64,000 bases of DNA from Micavibrio sp. TMED2 (GCA_002168225.1 NHBH01000009.1:691609-755608); one strand, 5' to 3'; numbered from the stretch's first letter, positions 34,412 through 44,449 are shown. Made by a program: numbers and translations. The notes: generated by a model not told the origin, from the sequence alone.

Positions 34412-35131
34412 TCAGGCGCTGCTGGCGACCGGCAGATCCTCGGCTGACATATCGGGCTGCGGATCACGCAGCACATAGCCACGACCCCAGACAGTCTCGA
34501 TATAGTTCTCGCCATTGGTAGATTTCGCCAGCTTCTTGCGCAGCTTGCAGACGAACACGTCGATGATCTTCAACTCCGGCTCGTCGATACCGCCATAAAG
34601 GTGGTTGAGGAACATTTCCTTGGTCAGGGTCGTGCCCTTGCGCAAGGAGAGCAGCTCCAGAATCGAGTACTCTTTTCCGGTCAGATGTACCGGTTTGCCA
34701 TTGGCGGAGACGGTCCGGTTGTCGAGATCGACATCAAGAACACCGGTGGTGATGATGTTCTGTGAGTGGCCCTTGCTGCGGCGGACAATCGCCTGAATCC
34801 GGGCGATCAGCTCACGTTTGTCGAATGGTTTGGTCAGGTAATCATCGGCACCAACACCAAAGCCGCGGATCTTGGCATCCGGCTCACTCAAGCCGGAAAG
34901 CAGCAGGATCGGGGTATCAACACGCGCGGAACGCAACCGTCTGAGGACTTCATAGCCATCGATGTCGGGCAGCATGATGTCGAGAATCATGATGTCGTAA
35001 TCATAGATTTTGCCGATCTCCAGACCGTCTTCCCCAAGGTCGGTATGGTCAACGATAAAACCCTCGGACCGGAGCATCAGCGAAATGCTGTTGGATGTGC
35101 TCAGATCGTCCTCAATCAGCAAAACACGCAT
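34412..35131 (-). CDS. ctrA: CtrA cell-cycle master regulator
   Basis: 239 aa OmpR-type response regulator. Phosphoacceptor Asp51 in [17 protein letters not shown], an exact CtrA signature, and the DNA-binding winged helix with [38 protein letters not shown] and [15 protein letters not shown]. CtrA binds TTAA-N7-TTAA-like sites and controls replication, division and motility genes in alphaproteobacteria; in early-branching orders it is mainly a motility regulator. The C-terminus ends PVASSA rather than the double alanine tail used for ClpXP turnover in Caulobacter. Diverges from fliI. Confidence 0.95.
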   Translation of the reverse strand: MRVLLIEDDLSTSNSISLMLRSEGFIVDHTDLGEDGLEIGKIYDYDIMILDIMLPDIDGYEVLRRLRSARVDTPILLLSGLSEPDAKIRGFGVGADDYLTKPFDKRELIARIQAIVRRSKGHSQNIITTGVLDVDLDNRTVSANGKPVHLTGKEYSILELLSLRKGTTLTKEMFLNHLYGGIDEPELKIIDVFVCKLRKKLAKSTNGENYIETVWGRGYVLRDPQPDMSAEDLPVASSA

Positions 35132-35190
35132 ATTGGTAGCCCTCTCTCTTTGCTATCTGTTTCCCTCTGAGACACCATAGGATAAAATTA

Positions 35191-35205
35191 TTAACAAAAC
35201 TTAAC
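35191..35205. promoter_or_regulatory. TTAAC direct repeat, possible CtrA site
   Basis: TTAAC at 35191-35195 and 35201-35205, in the ctrA-fliI divergent gap. The spacing between TTAA cores is 6 nt, one short of the usual 7, so this is a near match. Plausible for autoregulation of ctrA and control of fliI. Confidence 0.4.
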
Positions 35206-35303
35206 ACCGCATTCATTTCAGGTTGAATGTTTATGAAGGAAAAAGACAGTTTGTTTTCATAAGCAGGCAAACTGTTGGTTTTCCAAAGAGCGTACATGGC
35301 CCC

Positions 35304-36725
35304 ATGGATCCACTGATCGAGACCTTTGACAGTTTGCTCAACGGCGCGGACGCCGTGCGGGAGTATGGCCGCGTCACCGCCATTCAGGGGATGCTGGTCG
35401 AGGTCGCGGGTATTCAACACGCCCTTGCCATTGGTGGCCGCTGCGATATCGAGGCCCGTGATGGCCGCGTGGTTCCGGCCGAGGTGGTGGGTTTTCGCGA
35501 TCGCAAGGCATTGATGCTGGCCTATGGCGCGCTTGAAGGCATCGGCCTTGGCTGTGAGGTAGAGGTCAGCCGCGATGAGGCACGGATTTTTCCCTGCGAT
35601 GCCTGGCTGGGACGAATTGTTAATGCGCTTGGCCAGCCGATTGACGGTGAGGGCGCCCTGCCGCAGGGCAGTGCCGGTATCCCGTTCAAGAATACTGCCC
35701 CGCCAGCACAAAGCCGCCGCCGGATCGGTGACAAGATCGATCTCGGGGTGCGGGGTATCAATACCTTCCTGACCTGCTGCCGTGGTCAGCGGATGGGTAT
35801 CTTCTCCGGCTCCGGTGTCGGTAAATCTACCCTGTTGTCGATGATGGCGCGCTATACCTCTGCCGATGTCATTGTCATCGGTCTGGTCGGCGAGCGTGGC
35901 CGCGAGGTGCAGGAGTTCATCGAAGATGACCTCGGGCCGGAAGGCCTGAAACGGGCGGTTGTGGTTGTTGCCACATCGGATGAACCGGCGGTTATGCGTC
36001 GGCAGGCGGCCTATACCACCCTGTCGATCTGTGAATATTTCCGCGATCAGGGGCTGGATGTGCTCTGCCTGATGGACAGTGTCACCCGCTTTGCCATGGC
36101 GCAGCGCGAAATCGGCCTCTCCGCCGGGGAGCCACCAACCTCCAAGGGCTATCCACCGACCACCTTCTCGGAACTGGCGAAACTGCTGGAACGTGCCGGA
36201 CCGGGTGTGGAGCAGGGCAGCATTACCGGTCTGTTCTCGGTTCTGGTTGAGGGCGATGACCATAACGAGCCGATTTCCGACGCGGTGCGCGGCATCATTG
36301 ACGGCCATATTGTACTCGACCGCCAGATTGCCGAGCGGGGCCGTTATCCGGCGATCAATATTCTGCGCTCGGTTTCCCGGACCATGCCGGACTGCAATAC
36401 CGCCGAACAGAACCAGTTGGTCAGCAATGCCAAGAAGCTGGTCTCGGCCTATGAGAACATGGCCGAGCTGATCCGGCTCGGTGCCTACCGCAAGGGCAGT
36501 GATCCGGAGATTGACCGGGCGATCGAGCTCTATCCGGGGATTGAGAACTTTATCTCGCAGAACAAGGGCGATCCGACCGATCTCGAAACCGGTTACAAGA
36601 AGCTCGCCAAGGTATTGGGCACCAGCTATCACCCGGATGCCTATGGCCCGGACGAGGTTGAGGGCGTGCATGAACTATCCATGCCGGATAACACTGAAAC
36701 CGATGCCGAACCGACCCGGCATTGA
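35304..36725 (+). CDS. fliI: FliI flagellar export ATPase
   Basis: 473 aa from ATG 35304 (MDPLIETFDSLLNG). Upstream in-frame codons from 35223 read as non-coding sequence. F1-ATPase-beta-like fold with Walker A GSGVGKST (residues 169-176), ERGREVQEFI and DSVTRFAMAQREIGLSAGEPP. It powers or regulates export of flagellar subunits together with FliH and FliJ. fliJ follows 28 nt downstream. Confidence 0.95.
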   Translation: MDPLIETFDSLLNGADAVREYGRVTAIQGMLVEVAGIQHALAIGGRCDIEARDGRVVPAEVVGFRDRKALMLAYGALEGIGLGCEVEVSRDEARIFPCDAWLGRIVNALGQPIDGEGALPQGSAGIPFKNTAPPAQSRRRIGDKIDLGVRGINTFLTCCRGQRMGIFSGSGVGKSTLLSMMARYTSADVIVIGLVGERGREVQEFIEDDLGPEGLKRAVVVVATSDEPAVMRRQAAYTTLSICEYFRDQGLDVLCLMDSVTRFAMAQREIGLSAGEPPTSKGYPPTTFSELAKLLERAGPGVEQGSITGLFSVLVEGDDHNEPISDAVRGIIDGHIVLDRQIAERGRYPAINILRSVSRTMPDCNTAEQNQLVSNAKKLVSAYENMAELIRLGAYRKGSDPEIDRAIELYPGIENFISQNKGDPTDLETGYKKLAKVLGTSYHPDAYGPDEVEGVHELSMPDNTETDAEPTRH

Positions 36726-36753
36726 TCGCTGGTGGACAGGTAACGGATAGAGA

Positions 36754-37185
36754 ATGGCTACAGATTACAAAGCCCTGATCCGTATCCGGCAATGGGACCT
36801 CGACGAGCAGCGCCGCCAGCTTGGTCAATTGAATGCCGCCTATACCCGGATTGAGCAGGAAATTGCCAAACTGCAGGCGGATTATGAGCGCGAACAGGCG
36901 GCTCTTGCGGAAACCGACTTTATCGCCGCGGGGACATTCGGGAATTATACCGAAGGCATGATCAAGCGCCGGAACAGCTTGCAACAGGCGCTGAAATCCC
37001 TCGATCAGCAGATTGCCGAGAAGACCGAGGAAGTGCGCGAGGCATTTCAGGAGGTCAAGAAGTTCGAACTGGCGCAGGAAGAACTGGAAGCGGCAGAGGA
37101 TGCCCGGCTCCAGCGGCTTGAGAATATCGAGCTTGATGATATTGCCGTCGATGCCCATAGCAGGCGGCAGAAGGCTGGCGATTAG
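36754..37185 (+). CDS. fliJ: FliJ flagellar export chaperone
   Basis: 143 aa, almost entirely coiled coil, rich in Gln, Glu, Lys and Arg (RRQLGQLNAAYTRIEQEIAK). Typical length and position for FliJ directly after fliI. It is thought to bind the FliI ring and late export chaperones. Sequence identity to FliJ is always low, so the call rests on coiled-coil structure and synteny. Confidence 0.85.
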   Translation: MATDYKALIRIRQWDLDEQRRQLGQLNAAYTRIEQEIAKLQADYEREQAALAETDFIAAGTFGNYTEGMIKRRNSLQQALKSLDQQIAEKTEEVREAFQEVKKFELAQEELEAAEDARLQRLENIELDDIAVDAHSRRQKAGD

Positions 37186-37193
37186 CAAAGATG

Positions 37194-37613
37194 CTAGAAG
37201 ACGACCTGTCCGATACGTGACAGCAGATACTGATTATGCCAGCCCGGCTGCCGGTCCTCGACCGTGATCATCACGCCCTGCACATAATCCGACAGATTAT
37301 CATCGCGTATCTGTACCTGCAGCCAGCGGGGGATCAATTCGTTGTTCAGGTCCTCGAGGATGGCGAGAGCAAGCTCTGACTCTGCTGCCCATTCAGTCGC
37401 TTCGACAAACCGCCAGTACTCCCGCATGGCGTTGTTGCGCAGTAAATCACGATCCGGCACATAGCGTAGAAGCAGGCTGAGTTGGCTGCTGCCATAATCC
37501 GGCGACAGCTTGATCTTCAGATCAATCAGGTAGTCATGACTGGTGACATTTGCCGGTCTGGTGCGGACCAGACTGCGCCTTGATTGGATCATTTGTGCAT
37601 TTTCTTGTGTCAT
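37194..37613 (-). CDS. Unknown protein downstream of fliK-like gene
   Basis: 139 aa from ATG 37613, 26 nt after the stop of the fliK-like gene. The longer reading from 37685 would overlap that gene. Soluble, mixed alpha/beta, with DYLIDLKIKLSPDYGSSQLS, then RYVPDRDLLRNNAMREYW, a Glu/Leu helix ELALAILEDLNNELIPRW and a final beta-rich VQIRDDNLSDYVQG segment. No signal peptide. It is the last gene of the fliF-to-fliK run, so a motility role is suggested by place alone. Not recognised. Confidence 0.65.
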   Translation of the reverse strand: MTQENAQMIQSRRSLVRTRPANVTSHDYLIDLKIKLSPDYGSSQLSLLLRYVPDRDLLRNNAMREYWRFVEATEWAAESELALAILEDLNNELIPRWLQVQIRDDNLSDYVQGVMITVEDRQPGWHNQYLLSRIGQVVF

Positions 37614-37639
37614 ATCAACAGTATGCAACTCATTGGTTA

Positions 37640-39415
37640 CTAGGCGGTAAACGGTGAAACCGGCTCGTCCTGTGCCTGTTTCCACTTAGCACGGGTAAGG
37701 GTGATCCAGCCTTCGCCATTATGGCGGAAGGTAACGCCACCCTGCATGCCGCGGGCATCGAGAATGTCACGGAACAGCGCCTGCAACTCCTGACGCATAT
37801 CCAGCGGGAAGCTGGTTTTGGAGCGCAGAATGACATCGACCTGACCGGGCTGGGCAAGACCGTCGATTTGCAGCGGGCCGAGCTGGGACATATCCATATC
37901 AATCAGGAAGCGGGTTTCCTTGTTCCCGGACTTGTTCTCGTCACCTTCGCCACCGCTCTGCTGTTCTTCCTCATCATTGACCGGCTTGATGTAGAAATTG
38001 ATCAGGCCGATCTCTCCCTGATTGGCCAGCGGCATGCTCATCGGACGCCAGTTGCCGGGCAGGGGATCATCGGTCAGTTTCGATATTCGACCGAAATCAT
38101 CGGTCAGCCGGTCACGCAGATCCTTGTTGCCATAGCGCTCAAGGCTTCTGAGGGTATTCTCACCGATCCAGGCCCGGACATCGCCGAGGCGCAGGGCGGC
38201 CATGAAGAACACCATGCTGGTACCCAGATTAGCCGCACCGATCTGCGGAATCGCGCTCATCAGGGTCTGCGCCGTTGTCGGGTTGACCGCTTGCAGGAAC
38301 TTCGCGGTTTCCTCCAGCGTGCCCCAGCGCCCACCGGTAATCAGCGGATCACTATCGGTCACCGTGGCCTGCGCCAGCTGGGTCGGTAGGCTTAGCTGGA
38401 CACGGGTGCCGGGTGGGAAATCGCCTTTTGCCTGCAACAGCAGAAGTTGTTCACCGAATTTCAGCAGGGTCGGCCCTTCTGGGCTGCTCTGTACGACGCT
38501 GGCGGTAATGACAGCCCCTTGATTGCCGGTAGGGGCCGATGGCACCGGCTGGCCGGGGCGGCTGATCGCCAGAATGCGGATATCGCCGAGATTATTCGCC
38601 TGACCAAAGGGGGAAGTGGCGTTGCCGGTTGCTGCCGATGGCACCGATGGTGACGCGGTGGCGGCACTGGACTGTGCTGGTGTAGTTGTCGCAGAGGCAA
38701 TCCGTGAACCGGCCTCACCGCCAGTAATGGCACGTGCGGTAGCGCTATCAGGATTGGCATTGCTGAGCAGGCTGGCCAGCAAGGTGCTGGAGAAATTCGC
38801 CGATACGGCAGGCGGTGCGGCGGCAGGTATGGCCGATGAGCCGGGTGTGGCTGCAGTGGCCGCAGCGGGTTGGCCGCTTGCCGTGGTTGTTGGTGTCGCC
38901 GTGGGCAGAAGCTGTGCAGTGGTCGTTTGTCCGACCTGCAGCAGTGGCAGGCTGACCGGCGTGCTCTGGACCACCGGGCCGGTTGCCGGTGTAGCAGGGG
39001 GCGGTATGGTGCCTGCTGCTGCTGTCTGACCGGGAGTACCGCTGACCGGTGGTGGTGTCGTCAACAGCACGCCGCCGCGTGGTGGATTGCCCGCTGGTAT
39101 CTGTAACATGAAGCCGGAGCCGGGCCGTAGATTGAGCGTGGTTCGCAGCAGAATATCACCCGATGAGGTGGTAAGGCGGAACAGGCTGCCTTCACCCTCC
39201 GGCAGGGCCCCGGATGCGGTGGTGCCGGTGCCGCCTTCGGTTACCAGCTGTAATTGACCGGTCAGCAACAACTGGCGATTGAGAGATTGCAGATTGGGGG
39301 GCAACTGCTCAAGTGCGACGGTGCCAAGCGGGAATGGCTGTCCCGGCAGACCCAACAGATTGCCGCTGCGCGCGCCTGTGGCCGTCAGGGGGATAATCGG
39401 TAGAGCATCGGACAT
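37640..39415 (-). CDS. fliK: FliK-like hook-length control protein
   Basis: 591 aa. A long Thr/Ala/Pro/Gly-rich N-terminal and middle part of low complexity (about residues 60-300) fits the ruler region of FliK. The C-terminal part at about 500-575 matches the Flg_hook domain pattern: DMSQLGPLQIDGLAQ (aliphatic strand with LGPL), VDVILRSKTSFPLDM, then a helix RQELQALFRDILDARG. FliK sets hook length and switches export specificity. The gene lies between flhF and an unknown gene, not next to fliJ-flgD as in some orders; the symbol is tentative. Confidence 0.75.
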   Translation of the reverse strand: MSDALPIIPLTATGARSGNLLGLPGQPFPLGTVALEQLPPNLQSLNRQLLLTGQLQLVTEGGTGTTASGALPEGEGSLFRLTTSSGDILLRTTLNLRPGSGFMLQIPAGNPPRGGVLLTTPPPVSGTPGQTAAAGTIPPPATPATGPVVQSTPVSLPLLQVGQTTTAQLLPTATPTTTASGQPAAATAATPGSSAIPAAAPPAVSANFSSTLLASLLSNANPDSATARAITGGEAGSRIASATTTPAQSSAATASPSVPSAATGNATSPFGQANNLGDIRILAISRPGQPVPSAPTGNQGAVITASVVQSSPEGPTLLKFGEQLLLLQAKGDFPPGTRVQLSLPTQLAQATVTDSDPLITGGRWGTLEETAKFLQAVNPTTAQTLMSAIPQIGAANLGTSMVFFMAALRLGDVRAWIGENTLRSLERYGNKDLRDRLTDDFGRISKLTDDPLPGNWRPMSMPLANQGEIGLINFYIKPVNDEEEQQSGGEGDENKSGNKETRFLIDMDMSQLGPLQIDGLAQPGQVDVILRSKTSFPLDMRQELQALFRDILDARGMQGGVTFRHNGEGWITLTRAKWKQAQDEPVSPFTA

Positions 39416-39491
39416 AGCGCAACCATCCTTTATCGTGTCGCACTGGCGATCGATAGCTGCTGCCGTGTCCAGGCTCGGGTCAGATCATTTT

Positions 39492-40742
39492 CTATGACCG
39501 TGAGACTCCGCCTTTCGCCGCTAGCAGTTCGGCCAGCGTTTCCGGCTGTGCTTCCTGCAGGCCGGCTGTGACGCTCGTTGACCGTCCCAGATAGGCGAAG
39601 TGTAACCTGCCAAGGTCGGCTGCGGCAAGCAAACTGCCAAACCGGGTCGTTGCATCAAGGCGGGTGGCAATCAGATGACGCGCACCCACAGCACGTAAAG
39701 TAGTGGCAATGGTCCCGGCTTCAACCGGGTCGGTACCGGCGGCAAGCACGATCATTGGTTCGGCCTTGGCGATGGCGACCATCTCGCCCAGCAGGTCAAC
39801 CGCCTCCTGATCGAACGGATTGACCGCAGCGGTATCGATCAGCACCTGATGCCGCTCTTCCGGCAGGGATTGCAGCAATTCCTGCAGGCTGGCCGGTTCG
39901 TCGGCGGTCTTCAGGTCGATGCCCATGATCCGGGTAAAGGCGGCAAGCTGCTCGATGGCACCGGCACGAACCACGTCTGTGGTAATCACCACCGGTTGCA
40001 GGCCGCGCAGGACCGAACGGGCGGCCATCTTGGCCAGCGCCAGTGTCTTGCCGCTGCCATGGGGCCCGACCATGATCAGCGGGCGCTCGGTCCAGAGCTC
40101 GGCCGGTGTCTGGAATGAGAAGTGGCGACCGAGCCCATAACTGAGGGCATTCAGGATGCTGGGTTCCGCCTCGTGACGGGCACGGACCCGGGCCAGTTCC
40201 TCATCGATCTTGTCACCGATCACTCGGGCCAGACGGCGCGGTGTGCCATGATCGATCAGAAGGGAATAGCAGCTGTCGGCGAGGTGATGGATGAACTCCG
40301 GTTCCTCATGGGCGCGGACCCAGTCGGGCAGGGGACGTGGCCGCTGTGGTGCAGTATCATCCGCTTTTGCCTTCGCCTTGGCTTTCGGCTTCTGTTTGGC
40401 GGGGGCTGGTTCGGACGCTGGCTGCTGTGGTCGGGCCAGTGATTCCGGGGTCAGCAACATGCCGTCGAGGTCCGGTGGGTCCTCGTCATCCATATCCTCT
40501 GGCTCGGGCGCGGTGGCTTCATATTCTGCGGCATCACCGGTATCGCGGAGTGCTGCCGGGTGATCGTCGAGCGCTTCCTCATACCCGTCATCACCGCCAT
40601 CATCGAGTGCGGCGGTCACGCGAAACGTACCGGTATCCGGGTTCTCACGGGTCGAGACGATGATTGCATCCTCACCGAGCGCCTGTTTGACCTGTTCCAT
40701 GGCCTCGCCCATGGAGGCGGCGGTGAAGGATTTAATGCGCAT
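39492..40742 (-). CDS. flhF: FlhF SRP-type GTPase
   Basis: 416 aa. Begins with MRIKSFTAASMGEAMEQVKQ, the usual FlhF N-terminus, followed by an acidic Pro-rich linker (residues about 50-130) with a Lys/Ala tract. The NG domain has Walker A VGPHGSGKT (about 220-228), the SRP G-domain TTDVVRAGAIEQLA, and LIDTAAVNPF. FlhF marks the site of flagellum assembly and sets number and polarity. It follows flhA by 124 nt on the same strand; FlhG is not visible here. Confidence 0.93.
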   Translation of the reverse strand: MRIKSFTAASMGEAMEQVKQALGEDAIIVSTRENPDTGTFRVTAALDDGGDDGYEEALDDHPAALRDTGDAAEYEATAPEPEDMDDEDPPDLDGMLLTPESLARPQQPASEPAPAKQKPKAKAKAKADDTAPQRPRPLPDWVRAHEEPEFIHHLADSCYSLLIDHGTPRRLARVIGDKIDEELARVRARHEAEPSILNALSYGLGRHFSFQTPAELWTERPLIMVGPHGSGKTLALAKMAARSVLRGLQPVVITTDVVRAGAIEQLAAFTRIMGIDLKTADEPASLQELLQSLPEERHQVLIDTAAVNPFDQEAVDLLGEMVAIAKAEPMIVLAAGTDPVEAGTIATTLRAVGARHLIATRLDATTRFGSLLAAADLGRLHFAYLGRSTSVTAGLQEAQPETLAELLAAKGGVSRS

Positions 40743-40866
40743 TGAAACCGTGAGTGCAGAAGAGTGATGACATGAAAAGCTGTGTGCAGCCTATAGCCCG
40801 TTTAGCATGGCGTGGAAAGACCGGCAGAGCAACCTAACCAGACGGGACGGTTGGCTAGATACGGGA

Positions 40867-42987
40867 TCAGATTTGCCCCAGCGTCTTGATCTTGGCCTTC
40901 GGATGTACCTCGTTCTGGGACATCACCATGGTCGATGGACGGAAACGTTCGATGATCGAGCGCACATAGGGGCGGATTTGCGGGCTGGTCAGCAGCACCG
41001 GCATTTCGCCCATCATGGCATGGCGCTCATAGGCTTCGCGAACCGCGTTGATGAATTCCTGCAGCTTGGTCGGAGCCATGGAGAGCTGGCGCTCGTCATC
41101 GCCGCCGATCAGGCTCTCCTGAAACGCCTGTTCCCATTCCGGTGACAAGGTGAGCAGTGGCAATACGCCCTGACTGTTGGTATTCGCCTCGGAAATCTGC
41201 CGGGCGATCCGGCTGCGCACATGCTCGGTGATCATGGTCAGGTTGCGGGTAAAGGCGCTCGCCTCGGCCACGCCCTCAAGGATGCCAGGCATATCCCGGA
41301 TCGAGATACGCTCACCGATCAGGTTCTGCAGTACCCGCTGCAGGCCACCAATGGTGATCTGGCTTGGCACCACATCGGCCACCAGTTTCTGGTGCTCGCG
41401 TGGCATTTCGTCGAGCAGCTTCTGGGTCTCGGCATAGGACAGCAACTCGGCCATGTGATCCTTGACCACCTCGGTGAGGTGGGTGGTGATCACCGTCGAT
41501 GGATCAACCACGGTATAGCCTTTGAACATCGCTTCCTCGCGATGCTGCTGGTCGATCCACATGGCAGGCAGGCCGAAGGTCGGCTCGGTTGTCTCCTGAC
41601 CCGGCAGGGCGATCTTGTCACCCTTGGGGTCCATACAGAGCAGCATGTTCGGCAGGATTTCACCTTCGCCTGCCTCGATCTCCTTGATCCGGACCACGTA
41701 ACCGGTGGCGGGCAGTTGCAGGTTGTCCTGAATTCTGACCGGCGGCAGGACAAAGCCCATTTCGCCGGCAAGCTGTCGGCGCAGGCCGCGTATCTGGTCG
41801 GTCAGGCGACTGCCCTCTGCCTGGTTCATCAGGGTCAGCAGGCCATAGCCCAGCTCAAGCCGGATGCTGTCAATCGCCAGTGTTGCCGAGATCGGTTCCT
41901 CGGCAATCGGTACGGCCTGTGCCGCTTCCTTGGCTTCCTGTTCGATCTCGATCTCGACTTCGGTTCGCCGTCGCTGGAGCATGAAGGCGGCTCCGCCGGT
42001 TACCCCGGCCAGTCCGAGGAAGGGGATCATCGGGATGCCCGGCAGCAGAGCCATGGAGACCATCAGGATCGAGCTTAGGCCGAGGGCGCTCGGATAGGCG
42101 CTGAGCTGACCGAAGACCGCTTTGTCGGCAGAACCACTGATACCGGCCTTGGAGACCAGCATACCGGCGGCAACAGAAACGATCAGCGACGGGATCTGGC
42201 TGACCAGACCATCACCGACGGTCAGCAGGGTATAGTTGTTAGCTGCTTCGCCGAAGGTCATTTCCTGCTGTGCTACACCAATGATGATACCGCCGATGAC
42301 GTTGATGAACACGATCAGCAGGCCGGCAATGGCGTCACCACGCACGAACTTTGCGGCACCATCCATGGCACCGAAGAAGGTGCTCTCGTCCTCGAGGTCT
42401 TTCCGGCGGGTGCGCGCGGTGTCCTCATCAATCAGACCGGCAGAAAGATCGGCGTCGATTGCCATCTGCTTGCCGGGCATGGCATCAAGGGTAAAGCGGG
42501 CGGCCACCTCGGCGATACGTCCGGAACCTTTGGTGATAACGATGAAGTTCACCAGCACCAGAATGCCGAAGACAATAATGCCGATGACAAAATTACCCTG
42601 CATGACGAACTGGCCGAATGCCTGAATCACCTGACCGGCGGCATCGGTGCCGTCATGGCCACCGGCAAGGATCAGGCGGGTCGAGGCGAGGTTCAGCGCC
42701 AGCCGCAACATGGTGGCGATCAGCAGGATCGATGGGAATGAGCTGAATTCCAGTGGCCGTTCGATGAACAGCACGGTCATCAGGATCAGCACCGAGAAGG
42801 TGATCGACAGCGCCAGACTGGCATCAAGCAGCCAGGTCGGCATCGGCAGGATCAGCACCACCAGAATGGCGACCAGACCAAGGGCCAGCGCAATATCACC
42901 ACGCAGATAGCTGCGCAGCGTTTTGTTCAGCGTACCGAGACTGGGAAGGCCGCCGGTGGTTGGTGCCTGATTGCTCTGATCGGTCAT
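40867..42987 (-). CDS. flhA: FlhA flagellar export gate protein
   Basis: 706 aa. Eight membrane segments in the first 330 residues, with the FHIPEP-family block RPLEFSSFPSILLIATMLRLALNLAS and the cytoplasmic loop VARFTLDAMPGKQMAIDADL. The cytoplasmic C-domain (about 350-706) binds chaperone-substrate complexes. FlhA forms the ring of the export gate that uses proton motive force. Starts 4 nt after the stop of flbD, so the two are coupled. Confidence 0.96.
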   Translation of the reverse strand: MTDQSNQAPTTGGLPSLGTLNKTLRSYLRGDIALALGLVAILVVLILPMPTWLLDASLALSITFSVLILMTVLFIERPLEFSSFPSILLIATMLRLALNLASTRLILAGGHDGTDAAGQVIQAFGQFVMQGNFVIGIIVFGILVLVNFIVITKGSGRIAEVAARFTLDAMPGKQMAIDADLSAGLIDEDTARTRRKDLEDESTFFGAMDGAAKFVRGDAIAGLLIVFINVIGGIIIGVAQQEMTFGEAANNYTLLTVGDGLVSQIPSLIVSVAAGMLVSKAGISGSADKAVFGQLSAYPSALGLSSILMVSMALLPGIPMIPFLGLAGVTGGAAFMLQRRRTEVEIEIEQEAKEAAQAVPIAEEPISATLAIDSIRLELGYGLLTLMNQAEGSRLTDQIRGLRRQLAGEMGFVLPPVRIQDNLQLPATGYVVRIKEIEAGEGEILPNMLLCMDPKGDKIALPGQETTEPTFGLPAMWIDQQHREEAMFKGYTVVDPSTVITTHLTEVVKDHMAELLSYAETQKLLDEMPREHQKLVADVVPSQITIGGLQRVLQNLIGERISIRDMPGILEGVAEASAFTRNLTMITEHVRSRIARQISEANTNSQGVLPLLTLSPEWEQAFQESLIGGDDERQLSMAPTKLQEFINAVREAYERHAMMGEMPVLLTSPQIRPYVRSIIERFRPSTMVMSQNEVHPKAKIKTLGQI

Positions 42988-42991
42988 CGGC

Positions 42992-44404
42992 CTAACTCAT
43001 CGCCGGATCAGCGTCACCGGGACCCGGGACGTCTGCGCCATCATCGGCATATTGCTTGAGCTTGTTGCGCAGGGTGCGGATGGAAATGCCGAGAATATTG
43101 GCGGCATGGGTCCGGTTGCCCAGCGTATGGCTCAGGGTTTCGAGGATCAGGTCGCGTTCGACCTCGGCCACCGTGCGACCAACAAGGCCGGAGGCAGTGA
43201 TATTGGCGGCGGCGTCATCTGCATCCGCTGCACTTTCTCTCGGCGCATTCTGGGCTGCAACGCGGTCGGCGGCCTGTGCGACCGGGCTGGCGGTCGATTG
43301 CGGTTTGGCACCGGTCAGCATGACCGCATTGGTGTCGATCTCATCACCGGTGCATAACAAGACGGCCCGATGCATGGTGTTTTCCAGCTCCCGGACATTG
43401 CCGCGCCAGTGGTGGTTCTGAAGCTGCTTTGCCGCCTCGTCGGAAATCGGTTTGCGCGGCAGGCCATTGGCTTCGCTGTATTTGCCAACAAAGTGATTGG
43501 CGATAAGCATGATATCCTGTGGCCGCTCACGAAGGGATGGCAGCTCAAGGTTAAGGACATTGAGGCGGAAATACAGATCCTCGCGGAAGGTACCTTCCTG
43601 AATCTCCTTTTCCATATTGCGGTTGCTGGTGGCCACGATACGGATATCGACAGGGATTGGCTGCTTGCCGCCGAGGCGGTCAATCTCCCGCTCCTGAATG
43701 GCGCGCAGCAGCTTGGCCTGCAGGCGCAAATCCATTTCGCTGATCTCGTCAAGGAACAGCGTGCCGCCATCGGCTTCCTCGAACTTGCCGATCCGCCGGG
43801 CAACGGCCCCGGTAAAGGCGCCTTTCTCATGACCGAACAGTTCGGATTCCAGCAGGTTATCCGGGATCGCCGCACAGTTGAGCGAGACGAACGCCTTGTC
43901 CTTGCGCTTTGATTTGCGGTGGACGTAGCGGGCCATCAGCTCCTTACCGGTACCGCTTTCACCGGTAATCAGCACGCTGGCATCGGACGGGGCGACCTGA
44001 TCGGCAACCTTTAACACTGCGGCCATGGCCGGATCGCGGGTAACGATCTCGTGGCTTTCCTCGACCACGGATTCCAGAATGGCTGCAATCAGCTCGGCAT
44101 TCGGGGGCAGGGGGACATATTCCTTGGCCCCGGCCTGAATCGCGCGCACGGCAGCCTGTGCATCGGTGCCGACACCGCAGGCGACAACGGTGGTGCTGAT
44201 GCGCTCCTGCTCCAGGCTCTTGATCAGGCGGGAGATTTCGAGGCCGACATCGATCATGACCAGATCGGCGCTCTGCTTGCCGCGCAGGGCCGCGAGCGCC
44301 TGATCCACCGTCTCGGTCTGCGAAACCTTGGCGCCGCGCTGCATGGCCAGATGCGCAGCTTCGCTGATGTGACCTTCCAGCTTGGCAACAATCAACAGAC
44401 GCAT
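42992..44404 (-). CDS. flbD: FlbD-type sigma-54 activator
   Basis: 470 aa. A receiver-like domain (1-115) keeps Asp52 but lacks the usual acidic pair near residue 10, so it is degenerate. The AAA+ domain has Walker A GESGTGKE (148-155), sigma-54 contact loop GAFTGA (195-200) and Walker B GTLFLDE (214-220). A Fis-type helix-turn-helix closes the protein (about 410-450, [16 protein letters not shown] then [16 protein letters not shown]). FlbD activates late flagellar promoters with RpoN in Caulobacter and relatives, and candidate sites lie at fliF, flgK and flgE here. A related protein of the FlrC/FleR type is possible, but location and degenerate receiver favour FlbD. Confidence 0.9.
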   Translation of the reverse strand: MRLLIVAKLEGHISEAAHLAMQRGAKVSQTETVDQALAALRGKQSADLVMIDVGLEISRLIKSLEQERISTTVVACGVGTDAQAAVRAIQAGAKEYVPLPPNAELIAAILESVVEESHEIVTRDPAMAAVLKVADQVAPSDASVLITGESGTGKELMARYVHRKSKRKDKAFVSLNCAAIPDNLLESELFGHEKGAFTGAVARRIGKFEEADGGTLFLDEISEMDLRLQAKLLRAIQEREIDRLGGKQPIPVDIRIVATSNRNMEKEIQEGTFREDLYFRLNVLNLELPSLRERPQDIMLIANHFVGKYSEANGLPRKPISDEAAKQLQNHHWRGNVRELENTMHRAVLLCTGDEIDTNAVMLTGAKPQSTASPVAQAADRVAAQNAPRESAADADDAAANITASGLVGRTVAEVERDLILETLSHTLGNRTHAANILGISIRTLRNKLKQYADDGADVPGPGDADPAMS

Positions 44405-44449
44405 TGGTAATTCGGCTCCAGTTAAGGTGTACGGGACAACAGGCCCGGC

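Noticed and set aside
35112..36671. 519-codon open frame on the minus strand opposite fliI
   Set aside because: It lies fully antisense to a well conserved ATPase gene, has no recognisable domain and His/Gly/Arg-rich low-grade composition, as expected for the complement of a GC-rich gene.
41221..42078. 285-codon plus-strand frame opposite flhA
   Set aside because: Antisense to strongly conserved FlhA sequence; His/Gln/Leu-rich shadow.
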